The notes beneath the pieces were generated by a model, which was not told where the DNA came from, made no database searches, and saw only the letters and a program-made list of their open reading frames with translations. 64,000 nt of DNA. It comes from Sapria himalayana (Eukaryota; Streptophyta; Magnoliopsida; Malpighiales; Rafflesiaceae). This document shows positions 1-12,049 of the stretch, one piece after another (position 1 is the stretch's first letter; the number at the start of each line of letters is the position of its first letter). The stretch is from assembly GCA_029783825.1 (NCBI GenBank), contig JAREIK010000756.1, positions 127,769-191,768 of the forward strand, in the 5' to 3' direction. The translations under genes and the position numbers were made by a program.

Positions 1-1102
1 TAATTAACATAATTTGATTTCTGGGAAAAAATGGGCAAAATGGTAATTTTGCAATAAAAAAAATAACTCTAAAATTTTACAGCCATAATGATAAAATGGA
101 TGTAGTTATTGAATTCATCTTTAAAAATATAGCTACAGTGTCAAATTTCGTTAAATTCTGAGAAAATCAGAATTTATTATATTTTTATATAATTAAATAA
201 CTATTAGAATATTAAGAAAAAAAAATTGTGTAAATGAAAGACCACACCATGTCGTTCGCACGTGGCTGTGCATGTGCTGCCAGTCCTTCAGCTATCCAAG
301 TGTCAACCCAAAGAAAAAAAATTAAAATTATTAATTAATAATAATTATTATAGAAAAAAAACCAGAAAACGTCAAGAATCCCGAAAATGGGGTAAAGGCT
401 AAAAAAATGTTTGGTGCTGGAGAGAGATATAGTATAAAGGAAAAAAATATTTGTAAATTTTCGTTTAATCCTAGCGGATTATTCTGAAATTGGATTCAAA
501 TAGTACAAGAACTAATGTAACTCTACACGATGTGATCTTTACTTTGATATCAAATTTATAAAGTTTTCATGAAATTTCTGAAATGTAGTGTTTTTCTCTT
601 ATCAGAATTTATTTCTATTTAATGGCCAAAAATAATCATTTTTTATATTTCAATTCGAATTGTTAAAAATTGTATTGAAAATGATTAATTGGTGAAAAAT
701 TTTGATATTTCGTTTTTTAAAAGTTTGTGTAGGACTAATTGAATTTGGATTATAATAATTATGTCTAAAATATCAGTTAAATTGGAAATGATATAATTGT
801 ATTTCATATGCACGGGAACATTCCATATACATGGGTGGGTGCATGATATATATATATATAAAAAGCTATATGGATGGTATTTAGCGAACTCGAATTGAGA
901 CAAAGTCCAGATTGAGTTGCATGGGATTTTATTTGGTACATGATTATTATAGATTTGCGAACTCGAATTGGAACAATGTCTAGACAGAGTTATGATGGTG
1001 CATATTTATCAGAGTAAATCCAAGAAAATCATATTTTATTCTGATAAATGTCCAATATATTTTTCAGAAGAGGTCCGTATTTTTCGGTATAATTCTAAAA
1101 AA
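1..1102. other. AT-rich stretch without recognisable genes, possible LTR body
   Basis: No coding frame here resembles a known protein. The DNA is AT-rich, with one moderately GC-rich patch near 240-300 (cacgtggctgtgcatgtgctgcc). Because a primer-binding site and LTR-like end follow at about 1,585, this stretch may be the body of the same long terminal repeat. No partner LTR is visible in the window, so that is inference only. Confidence 0.3.
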
Positions 1103-1299
<197 letters not shown>

Positions 1300-1586
1300 A
1301 GGGAGTAACTCTAAAGAAGTTTAGCTCTGCTGAGCTTTCCTCACTCTATTTGTGGGACCCCTTTTCAGGTACAGGTCCAGGACAGATGACAGATCCAGAT
1401 ACGGGATCGCACATGTGAAGGGAAGCTAGTTGTAACTTAAATAATATGTTGTGTTTTTTCTTTATTCTACCGAGCAAATAAAATTAAAAATGAAAAAAAG
1501 TATTGTATATTTGAAAAAATTTTATTTTATTGCTCATTGTATTGTGTGATGGAATGAATAGGACACCCTAGGGGATGGCGTGTCAT
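1300..1586 (+). mobile_element. Probable 3' part of a Ty3/gypsy LTR
   Basis: The stretch ends in ggggatggcgtgtca at about 1,571-1,585, just upstream of a tRNA-iMet-like primer-binding site and a gypsy-type gag. LTRs of plant Ty3/gypsy elements commonly end in a GC-rich ...GTGTCA or ...GTGACA. The LTR start is not recognised because the compound microsatellite interrupts it. No second LTR was found in the window, so this is a truncated or interrupted element. Confidence 0.5.
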
Positions 1587-1589
1587 AGC

Positions 1590-1604
1590 TTAGTATCAGA
1601 GTTA
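1590..1604 (+). promoter_or_regulatory. Degenerate primer-binding site for initiator Met tRNA
   Basis: The sequence ttagtatcagagtt matches the plant retroelement primer-binding consensus TGGTATCAGAGC with few changes. It lies five bases after the presumed LTR end and about 400 bp before gag, the usual order in a plant LTR retrotransposon. The mismatches suggest the element is old and inactive. Confidence 0.6.
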
Positions 1605-1984
1605 GGTATATGATTACCTATAACTCAAAAATTGACACAAGATTCATAATGTTGTAGGAAAGTTTAGATATATAAATATCTAATACTCCAGGAAAGAGAA
1701 AAACACTAGTGTAAACAAACATAACCTTAGTGGGTCAGAAAAATGTAATATTATCATCAAAATGAAAAGTCTATTATTAGTTGCCATGTGCACTAATAAT
1801 AAGAAATGATTGCGATTCTTATATTATTATTTGACTTATGAAAGATGGCATGTAGAGAATGAGAACACTAGGGACGTCCACAAAATGAGGATCAATCCCC
1901 AGCCTTCTTTGATCAGCATACTCTAATTGTAAGTGTGGGTGTCGTTGTTGCAAGAGTTACACAAACTAGTGTAGCTGGAGGTTA

Positions 1985-2741
1985 AGAAGGATCAAATAAC
2001 CTCCAAAAGTTCAAGGCACATCATCCTCCAGCATTTATGGGAAGAGGGGATCCAATGGCGTCAGATCATTGGTTTCGACAAGTTGATAAAATCTTGGATG
2101 CAATGGAAATCACTTCCAATGCTACCAAGATCCAACTAGCAACATTCCAGCTAGAGGATGTGTCCCAAATTTGTGTGATTGGATCAAGACCTCGAAAAAA
2201 ATAGAGGCAATGACATCTGAAGAATTCAAAAAACTATTTATGAAAAAAATATTTTGCAACTTCGGCTAAACATGCCTTGGCCCGAGAATTCCTTGAACTT
2301 AGACAAGGAAATATGATGGTGCTGGACTACGTGGCTAAATTCATTGAGTTGACATGTTTTGGGAATGATTATGTGGCTACTATTGTGGCCATGGTTAAAA
2401 AATTTAGAGATTGATTAAAATTGTCCATCCGAGGCAAGACTATGGGATTTCTTATCCAAGATATATATTTGATGGTTAAGCTAGCTTTAGCCATCGAGCG
2501 GAAGGTTGAGGATGTACGAAATATCTGGGATATGAGTGGAAGTGCTAGTGGAAAGAGAAAAGAGAATCAACATTTTTCTAGAAAGCTGCAGATACCATTT
2601 ATCCCATGATGAATTTATGGACAAGGTCGTGATTATCAAGGCCAAAGCCAGACTAGGAATTCTAGCCAAATTCGACAGAAAGATAGTTTTTTATGTCATC
2701 AGTTTGGACATTGGAAATGGGAGTGTCCACTAAAGTAGGGA
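1985..2741 (+). pseudogene. Broken Ty3/gypsy retrotransposon gag
   Basis: Translation in shifting plus-strand frames gives a plant retrotransposon gag. Near 2,015 is KAHHPPAFMGRGDP, followed by SDHWFRQVDKILDAME, the usual start of the capsid-like domain. AREFLELRQGNM lies near 2,282 and LDYVAKFIEL near 2,320. A nucleocapsid CCHC knuckle lies near 2,675-2,735 (CHQFGHWKWEC), where the first cysteine reads as serine. The frame is broken near 2,170 and 2,265 by small indels, and an in-frame TGA sits at 2,412-2,414. No protease, reverse transcriptase or integrase follows: after about 2,900 the sequence passes into unrelated repeats. In an intact element this protein would form the cytoplasmic particle that packages the RNA. 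This copy cannot. Family assignment is firm; the lineage (perhaps Tekay/Del-like) is a guess. Confidence 0.85.
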
Positions 2742-2911
2742 TCCTAGGATTATGAGACATCACAGTCCTAGACATCTGGGAAAAATATGCTAACATAGTT
2801 TATTCCTCCTTTCTCTAGTATAGATCCAAGGAATTGGGTGCAATCTAAGGGTATTCCACAAATATCTCCTACTTCACAAGCATACCAGGGTGGCCAAGGC
2901 ATGGGTCGTCA

Positions 2912-3190
2912 CTTATACAAGCTTTGCATGAGGAACAATGCAGTATCATATCTGTAAGAAATTTAAACCACTCAGTCAAATTAAAATAAAAAAAAAGTTA
3001 TGTTTTGATAAATATATAATTCTGCAGTATATATGTAAATATATACTAGCATTTTACTCGTACATATATTACTACAATTTATGTACATAAAAAATATAGT
3101 ATAATGTGTACATATATACTGAGTACAAATATACGCAGTATATATGTACATAAAATACTGCAGTATTATATGTACGTATATACTGACTTT
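2912..3190. repeat. Direct repeat, copy 1
   Basis: This segment starts at cacttatacaagctt and continues through aagaaatttaaaccactca into TATATGTACATAAA-type motifs. It recurs in the same orientation at 4,245-4,505 with strong but imperfect identity. The two copies bracket a GC-rich trinucleotide tract and an AT-rich segment. The tail carries several copies of a motif built from tatatgtacat and actgcagta, which is also seen at 34,780-34,890. Confidence 0.85.
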
Positions 3191-3207
3191 ATTTGTACGT
3201 ATATAGC

Positions 3208-3795
3208 ACATTTGTTGATGTTGCTATTGCTCCTGCTACCGATGCCGCTCCTGTCGTTACTGTCATCACCGCCGCCGCCGCCGCCGCTGCCAATGCCACT
3301 ACTACTCCTCTGCTATCGCCGTTGCCTCTACTGTCGCCACTGCCACCGATGTCGCCGCCACTATCGTTGTTGCCGCTGTTGGTCACTGTAGTGGTTGCCA
3401 CTGATGCTGCCATTGCCGCCGCTACCACCACTGGCTGCTGCTGTGGCTGCCGCTAATGCCTCCAATACTGGTGCTGTCGCTACATGCCGCGGTTGTCTCT
3501 GCAGCCGCTATCACCATTGTTGCGGCTACTGTCACGGCTGCTGCCACTGCAGCCACAACCGCCGCCACTACCGCCGCCACTACCACCACCGCCGCCACTA
3601 CCACCACCGCCGCCTCAGCCACTGCTTCTGGTGCCACCGCTACTACTATCTCTGTTGCCACCGCTCCCGCCACACCCACAGATGCCGATGTCGTCGCTTC
3701 TGCCACCGTAGCTTCCGCTTCCGTTGGCGTAGCTACCACCGCTGCAGTCACTGTTGCGGCTGTTGCCGCAGGCACTACTATTGTTGTTGATAATA
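3208..3795. repeat. GC-rich degenerate trinucleotide (GCC/ACC/GCT) tract
   Basis: About 590 bases of three-base periodic sequence dominated by gcc, gct, acc and act, including pure (gcc)n near 3,270 and repeated (gccgccact/accacc) blocks near 3,560-3,615. It is far more GC-rich than its surroundings. Frames of 75-163 residues are open on both strands at once: Ala/Thr-rich, Pro/Leu-rich and Cys/His/Arg-rich on plus, Ala/Val-rich on minus. That pattern is expected from a trinucleotide repeat lacking stop triplets, not from one real protein. A coding role in an unusual low-complexity protein cannot be fully excluded. Confidence 0.85.
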
Positions 3796-3799
3796 GGCT

Positions 3800-4244
3800 T
3801 TTACATACATATAATAGGCTAAAAATCAACCCAAAAAAATTGGATACATATAGACATATTCATAGATTTATAAAAATTGTTATTATAGACATGAACAAAC
3901 ACAAATTAAAGTTGATTTTCATTCAGCTTCAACAAAAATTTAATTAAATAATTTAATATTTTTAATTTAAATTGAATAAAAACAGAAACTATAAATAAAA
4001 ATTTTAAATTAAACAAAAAAAATTCATTTAATAACTTATTCTAATACAATATTTTAAATAACTAAAACAAAAAAAAATAACAAACTTATATTATATCTTA
4101 TTAATCAATGTATCTACCAACAATGCATAAAGTATAATCTATCCATACATTGACGCTGCTTTCTCTCTCTCTGCTCCTCCGATCACCAACTTTCTGCTCC
4201 AAAAAAGTTGTCCAAGTCACGGTGCGTCATGTCTATTTGAAAAT
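3800..4244. repeat. AT-rich segment shared in pieces with the CACTA element at 31.8-41.3 kb
   Basis: Two sub-segments have relatives elsewhere in the window. The part around tagacatgaacaaacac (3,888) resembles 35,478. The part around atcaatgtatctac through tttctctctc (4,105-4,175) resembles 32,238-32,310. The order of the two parts is reversed between the sites, so this is a rearranged mosaic rather than a simple copy. No coding content is recognised. Confidence 0.6.
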
Positions 4245-4505
4245 TCCTTCACTTATACAAGCTTCATATGAAAAACAATGTTGTACCATATCTATAAGAA
4301 ATTTAAACCACTCAATCAAATCAAAATAAATAAAAAAACTATGTTTTGATAAATATATATATTACTGCAGTAAATATGTACATATATTCTAGCATTTCAC
4401 TCGTATATATATTACTATAGTATATGTACATAAAAACTACAGTATTGCCTGTACATATATACTGAGTACATATATACTCCGTATATATGTACATAAAATA
4501 CTACA
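4245..4505. repeat. Direct repeat, copy 2
   Basis: Second copy of the segment at 2,912-3,190, same orientation, from cacttatacaagctt to the tatatgtacataaaatact motifs. Mismatches are scattered, so the duplication is not recent. Confidence 0.85.
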
Positions 4506-4512
4506 GTAATAC

Positions 4513-5516
4513 AAAAGCCTTACACAAAGTTTATAATTTCAATTCCAATATTTTTTGTTTGTAATATTATAAAATGCTCATATTTAATTTGCAAATTTTC
4601 TAGATTAAATTAACATTAAAAAAATCAAAAAATACAAATTTCATTTGCATCATTGTATAGCTTAATAATAATCTAAAATACCTTAAAACATATTTTATTC
4701 TTTCACTAGTGTTATACTTGTTTTTAAATCTAAATAAAAATTCTATAATTATAGGAATAAAAATATCTGTTGAGTGCATAAATATAATAAATATTTATTT
4801 TAGATACATCACACAAAATTAATTATCATTTTATTTTTTTTATCAATTCATTCATCTGAGACAATTAAATGTTTATTTCTCACGCAATCAAATAATTTTA
4901 CGTCAAATTTTTTAAAAATACTATTTTTTTAGAATAATATTTATTACCTCATGAAAACTTAGATAAATAATCAAATTAAAATAAAAAATAATAATATATT
5001 CATCTATTAATTAATATATATGATGTTTTACTAAATTTTCAACCATTATTAAATATAATTGAATTTGATCTATGTTAAAGAAACCCATTTAGATTTGAAG
5101 TAAAAAATAATGACTACTTTTATTATTATTATTTTTATTATTATTATTATTATGTTCTTCATTAATTACTAATTTCACTAATTATGCATGTAACACTCAT
5201 CTTATTATAATTTTCAATAGCATATTCATTTTTCTAAGACTCAATGAAATTTCATGTATAATATCCATTTCATAGAGTATTTTTATTATTTTTATTTTTT
5301 TTAAAAACTACTTATACAAACATTTATTCTTTTACATTTTAAATGTCATGACATTTTTAAATTATCACAAAAAATATTTATCATTATATTTCTATATTAG
5401 TAGTTTTATTAGAAAAAATACACAAAATCTAATCATCATTGATTAAGGATACAAATATATGATTATGTATGATCCTTCCTTTTATTTAATTTATATTTTA
5501 CTTGACTTACATCCTC
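4513..5516. repeat. ~1 kb tandem duplication, copy A
   Basis: Starts aaaagccttacacaaag and is followed head-to-tail by copy B with a period of 1,004 bases. The copies differ by only a few substitutions and small length changes, for example in the (ATT)n tract near 5,120 against 6,125. The content is AT-rich and non-coding. Confidence 0.95.
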
Positions 5517-6123
5517 AAAAGCCTTACACAAAGTTTATAATTTCAATTCCAATATTTTTTGTTTGTAATATTATAAAATGCTCATATTTAATTTCCAAAT
5601 TTTCTAGATTAAATTAACATTAAAAAAAATCAAAAAATACAAATTTCATTTGCATCATTGTATAGCTTAATAATAATCTAAAATACCTTAAAACATATTT
5701 TATTCTTTCACTAGTGTTATACTTGTTTTTAAATCTAAATAAAAATTCTATAATTATAGGAATAAAAATATCTGTTGAGTGCATAAATATAATAAATATT
5801 TATTTTAGATACATCACACAAAATTAATTATGATTTTTAATTTTTTTATCAATTCATTCATCTGAGACAATTAAATGTTTATTTCTCACGCAATCAAATA
5901 ATTTTACGTCAAATTTTTTAAAATAACTATTTTTTTAGAATAATATTTATTACCTCATGAAAACTTAGATAAATAATCAAATTAAAATAAAAAATAATAA
6001 TATATTCATCTATTAATTAATATATATGATGTTTTACTAAATTTTCGACCATTAATAAATATAATTGAATTTGATCTATGTTAAAGAAACCCATTTAGAT
6101 TTGAAGTAAAAAATAATGACTAC

Positions 6124-6159
<36 letters not shown>

Positions 6160-6523
6160 GTTCTTCATTAATTACTAATTTCACTAGATCTGCATGTAAC
6201 ACTCATCTTATTATAATTTTCAATAGCATATTCATTTTTCTAAGACTCAATGAAATTTCATGTATAATATCCATTTCATAGAGTATTTTTTTTATTTTTA
6301 TTTTTTTTAAAAACTACGTATACAAACATTTATTCTTTTACATTTTAAATGTCATGACATTTTTAAATTATCACAAAAAATATTTATCATTATATTTCTA
6401 TATTAGTAGTTTTATTACAAAAAATACACAAAATCTAATCATCATTGATTAATGATACAAATATATTATTATGTATGATCCTTCCTTTTATTTAATTTAT
6501 ATTTTACTTGACTTACATCCTCA
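5517..6523. repeat. ~1 kb tandem duplication, copy B
   Basis: Near-identical second copy of 4,513-5,516, ending at cttacatcctcaa. It has a longer (ATT)n tract at about 6,125-6,159 than copy A. High identity in non-coding DNA suggests a recent unequal exchange. Confidence 0.95.
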
Positions 6524-9500
6524 ATTTCTTTATAAAAAATGATAGTTCACTATCTTTAAATCTACTAGTACACAAGCTTTTTTATGTTATGAATTTTGAT
6601 AGTCCTCGCTCATATTTTTTTTGACACAATCAATAAGACATCAATAAAATTTCTCGAATAGATGTATAAGATGGAATGAGACGACAAACCACGGAACAAT
6701 CCAAGTATTAGGCAGAAGTGATCTCTAACTAGACACGACTAAAACCCTAGCTAGCCAAGGTGAAGTCCAGGCAAGCTGTCACAGGCTAACTGCTAGCCTT
6801 GACTTGGACCATTTCGACCTAATCAACCCATGATCTATTTTTAAAACGGATATGTTAGTTTCATAGGCCAACTCAAGTCAGAATTTTTGTCCAATACAAA
6901 GCATGACCCACACCAAATTCAACATGCACAAGCAAGTTTTGAGAGTCATGTCATGTCGATAGCCACACCCATTTGTGGCACACATGCTAGATCACACGGC
7001 CCCACATGAACCCAAGTCATCCCATTGCTGGACATGCATGGGTCTGATCATGTTGGACATGCATGGGTCAATAATAGTTTCAAAAAAAAGCACATTGGCA
7101 TGCTTGAAAGTGTCTTTCATAGGCATGCATTAAGACATGATTTCCAAAACTAAATCCATAGAATATTATCAAGTATCTCGTCCGCCAGCTCCTAGGAGAA
7201 ACATACTAATCACTGGAAGATATTTTTAAAGTAGCAAGTATTAATACCTAATGAGCAAATGGCTTCCATTCACAATCACAATAGCATCTAACTTATTTTT
7301 GAAGTTGACAATAAAATATTCCTTGTTTTTAAACATGACAATTGATTAATACACTGGATATCATAAAAATTTTAAAATTACATGTGTTAAACATGATTAG
7401 ACGAGAATACTCCTCATATTATTGATAATCTAAAAAATCTTTATGATTCATATATTTGTTGAAAACTATGTCTTGGTGACTTGACAAATATCTTCATCCA
7501 ATGACAATATATCTCTGGTTAGAGACTCAAAAGACATTGAATTTCCAACTTTTAAGAGTAATACTATCAAAATATTAAACTCTGAGGTAGAATCGTTAGC
7601 TAGATCATAATGGACCAATAGGGCCCAAATTTTTTAAGCTTGGTCAACACATTGCTCCCCGTCAACCACAACACATTACCAAAAAAATGTAGGCAATTAA
7701 AGCTCGATGGACTGACTAAGCCATTCAGATTAGATTCATGTCAGCTAAAACCAACATGACCAAGCAAGGGATAATCTAGTACATGGCCCAGCCTATAGCT
7801 AACCCAGACTAGCCTGGATATGCTGTCATGGGCAACAAATTGCAACTGGCCCTAGCCCTTTCACCAGACAATAAGCAAGATCAGAGGGCAACCTCAACTA
7901 CCTACCACAAATAATGTAGGCAGCACGCTTGCTCGAACGTATCATTACAAGACAATATTAAAAAAAAGACACAACTAAAAATATAAATTTGAAAAAAGAA
8001 AAATCTAAAGAAATGTATGCTAAACTATGGTTAGTCCATCTAGTTAGGATCATTATATTCGTATATTTTAACATCCAATTATAGCTCTTTTATTTTATCA
8101 TTAAAATTCAATCATAAATATTCTCAATCTTTTAAACATGAAAATTTTAATAATATTTGATAATAATGTTATTCTTCTATCCATTGTTATCAAAATCATA
8201 TGATTCATGATTAAAAGAGTAAATATTCTAACTCTTTTAAAGAATGAAAGGCATGCATTAATTAAAAACTAAATCACTGAATCACGAATCAATTTAATAT
8301 TGATTATCAAGATTTAATTAACATGAAAAAAAAAATAACTCAAACCTTTAATATTTTGAATATAACGTAAAAAAATAATAAAATACCAAAAAAATCATAA
8401 AAATAAAAACTAAAATACCAAAAAAAAAAATTACCGATGATAAGAACTATAAATAATTAACGTAAAAAAAATCACAAAAAATTTAATTTACTATTTGATT
8501 CGATTCACGATTTCCTAATCAATCATTCCATTTTTTAATTCAAATCTCGATTTAACAACTATGCTTTTATCTCAAATCATATTCATATCATAACAAAAAT
8601 GAATTATGATATTAGGCTAGATACTAGAAAGGACAATAAATCAATCAGGCATAAGAAGAATGTCAAGCTCAACATATTAATTTTTCATAGCACTTTTAAA
8701 TAAAATATAATAATACATAATATTTAAGTTTTTCAATAATTTACTTATTTTAATGAACATCCTCATCATCTGCTTTCAAATAACTGAATCAAAAAATTAT
8801 CTCTAAATATGATATTAATCTCCATACTTGAAAGTTCACAATAATTATTTTATACTTATCTTTATAATATTTAAATAAATTATCTAAATATTCATAAATT
8901 GTACTCAGATTTTTATAATTAATTAATGTAGTTGAATATGTATTTAATAATATTTTTTATATCTTTCATCTTTACATTAGTATTCATACAAGATGCCAAG
9001 TAATAAAGATATTAAATAAAAAATTAATATTTTAAATATTTACTTTCAATCTTAATAGTTATGAAAAAATTAAGTGTTCACTATATTTATCAAAAAGAAT
9101 TAATATTGCATATATACTTAAATATAATATATTTAGTAAGAGTATATATAAGTAAGTACAGGTTTATCGTATCATAAAAAATTATAAAAATAAAATTTCT
9201 ATATGTCAATCTAAATTATTAATTATTATTTTATTAATTTTATTATTAATGTATTCATATATCACAAATTAGTAACCAATACTTGAATCCAACAAAAAAT
9301 ATATATAATTTAAATAATACCTAACATCCACTTAGAATTTTTAGGACACCTTACTCACATATAATATAAAATTCTCATAATCTTCTAAATATTTTAATAT
9401 ATTTTCATAAATTTTATATATATTATAATAAGGAGAAAACTAGTTAAGTCAATCTTCATTATTAAATTGATTATATGACACATATATAATATGAAAAATC

Positions 9501-10004
9501 TCATCTAAAAAATTATTTTTTATGATTCTTACGAACATGCTTATAATAACACCATTATTTGATATATTATTAATATGATACTATATATTTTATTTTATAT
9601 TTCATATTTCCTAAAGACATCCAACAGACAATTTTATGACAACATGATAAAAATAAAAAATCTCTTGAAATTCTATAACTTTTGGAATAATTATATAAAG
9701 GGATAATTATGACATGACATTCTTACCTAATAAACTATTCCTATTAATTATTTAATTTATTATGTGACAGATATATAAAATATTAAATATTTTATCTATG
9801 AAATCATATATAATAATTCTTACAAACATATTTATACCAATACTATTATTTGATACATTATTTAATATTATGTTAAATATTATATTTTGCATCTTTTATT
9901 TTCTAAAAACGCTCATCAAACATGCAAATATGGAAAAGCATCATAAAAATAAAAAATCTCATAAAATCCTAATATTTTTTGGGATAATAATGAAAAGAAG
10001 TCCT
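6524..10004. other. AT-rich non-coding stretch, no genes recognised
   Basis: The part at 6,640-7,960 has more balanced composition, including gctagccaaggtgaagtcc near 6,752 and gacatgcatgggtc twice near 7,030-7,065, but no frame matches a protein I know. From 8,000 to 10,004 the DNA is strongly AT-rich. A 95-residue frame at 9,798-10,085 is Ile/Phe/Lys-rich and looks like chance. No transposon ends were found. Confidence 0.6.
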
Positions 10005-12049
10005 AAAACAAAAATAATTATTTTTCAAACCCCTTATTATTTTAATTTAATATTTCGGGACTCATTAAAAATATTTATGATTTAGGTCTATTTTTGAGCT
10101 ACCAAATTCCCAAACACATAATTAAATTATCCCTTGCATTATTTAAAAAATTTAATAAAATGTAATGCATGAATTTATGCATAAACTCGTTTTTATGCAT
10201 GAATTTATGCATAAACTCGTTTTTATGCATGAATTTATGCATAAACTCGTTTTTATGCATAAAGCAATTTATGGATAAGCTCAATTGTGCTTTTATGTAT
10301 AAACATGCAAACAAAAGTAGTTTATGCATGATGAGCTTATGCATTTATGCATAAGCCAAGTTTATGCAAAGTTAAGTATGCATAAAAACTCATATATACC
10401 TAAACTAGTTTTTGCATTTCTGCATAATGAGCTATTAAGCATAAAACATGTTATTCACATAAACCCTTTTATGCATTTATGCATAACAAGTTAATGTGCA
10501 TAACAAGTTTATGAATATATTTGCATAAAAATGAGTTTATGCATGGCACCATATGCATTTATGCGTTAGCTCATTTATATTCATGTTTTGAATAAACACA
10601 AACTCATTTATGCATAAACTCAATTATCCATAAAATCAAGTTTATACATACTTTGGATTGCACAACTCATTTATCCATAAAATCAAGTTTATGCATAGTT
10701 TGGCATGCATAAAAACTCATTTTTTAGTAAACAAGTTTTTGCATTATAAATTATAATGCATAAAAACTCATGCACATAAAAATTCATTTACAACCATGGC
10801 TTATTTGGGCATCATTTATGTGTTTATGTGCATACCAAATTTTTATGTGCATACCAAATTTTTATGTGCATAATGAATTTATGTGCATAATGAATTTTTA
10901 TGCATATCAAACTATGCATAAACAAGTTTTTTTTGCATGCTGAAATATGCATAAATTGAGTTTTATGCAAAAAGCTTGTTATGCAAAAAAATAAGTTTGT
11001 GCATAACTTGGAATGCAGAACAACAAGTTCATGCATAGTTGGTATGAATAAAAAGATGTTTATGCATAGATGGTATGCATAAAAACATATTTATGCATAG
11101 CTGGTATGCATAAAAACATGCTTATGCATGACATTTATGTTTTATATTTTCTTTTTGATTTTTTTAATAATGCAAAAGTAATTAAGGGTTTGAAAATATG
11201 AGTGATTAAAAAAGGACCCAAATTATAAACATTTTTGATGTTGTATGTGAATACATTATCTTCGTAGGCCATCCACTTTACACTCTCAAGATTATTAATT
11301 ATTATTTGTTTTACCATTTTAAATATCTAATAAAAATATACACATTAGCAATATACTTAATCATGTTTTTTCTTACAACTTAATTATGATAAATGAAATG
11401 GATAAATAAATATGAGGGTTGATCCATATTCAAATATTTTACAGCTCATGTTCTTTAAATTTATCTAAGATTCAATGGATCATATATATTTATGCATTGT
11501 TTGAATTATCTCCTAAGATTATCTAATACCATCAGTATTCTGACAAGAAGATATTTTTTTATATATACATTTTTTTATCAACATTTTTTTAATTTTTATT
11601 TTTAATTATCTTAAAATAAATTCATACTACAAATTTTCATCTATTATTATATTATTATACGCAAAAGCCAAGGTAGACTTATATTGCTAATATATAACTC
11701 AATCTCAGACTTTTCAATCGGATTTATTCTATATTTAAATTTATATTATTTTCATATTACCTATTTTTAGTTTTTTTAGTTTATAAAATTTTTAGTTTAT
11801 TTTTTATTTACTTTATACAAGAAAAAAAAACTAACTCAAATATATACACACGCACATACACACACATTCAATCAATATACCTAACAAGTCCACAAAAACC
11901 AACTAAAATATTCATTCATCAACATTTAGTATTCATAGTCATAATCAATAATATAGTTTCAATTCTAACATGATGTATTATTTAAATGATATAAAAAAAT
12001 AAATAAAGAATACTTACCACTCACTATTATAAAATAATTGTTAATTTTT
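10005..12049. repeat. ~2 kb tandem duplication, copy 1
   Basis: Begins aaaacaaaaataattattt and repeats head-to-tail at 12,050 (period 2,045). The short motif aaaacaaaaat stands at both copy starts and again at the exit of copy 2 (14,101), so the junctions may have formed by exchange at this motif. The first half is the ATGCAT-rich domain; the second half is plain AT-rich DNA. Confidence 0.95.
10165..11132. repeat. ATGCAT-saturated domain, copy 1
   Basis: Across almost 1 kb the palindrome TTATGCATAA or its core TGCATA recurs every 10-30 bases in varied contexts (atgcataaaaactcat, aagtttatgcatag, ggtatgcataaaaaca). At 10,167-10,262 three perfect 30 bp units stand in tandem. Frames reading repeated Met-His-Lys-Phe on minus or Met-Asn-Leu-Cys on plus are simple readings of the motif. 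Confidence 0.9.

Noticed and set aside
3104..3947. Several 75-163 residue frames on both strands in the GC-rich tract.
   Set aside because: A trinucleotide repeat without stop triplets opens all frames together; nothing favours one as coding.
9798..10085. A 95-residue plus-strand frame starting with a hydrophobic stretch.
   Set aside because: Ile/Lys/Asn-rich chance frame in AT-rich DNA, running into the start of the 2 kb duplication; no family resemblance.
10167..10262. Possible CRISPR-like array of 30 bp units.
   Set aside because: Units are directly adjacent with no spacers and the setting is a plant nuclear repeat.
10099..10354. Met-His-Lys-Phe and Asn-Leu-Cys repeat frames.
   Set aside because: Readings of the tandem ATGCAT-containing 30 bp units.
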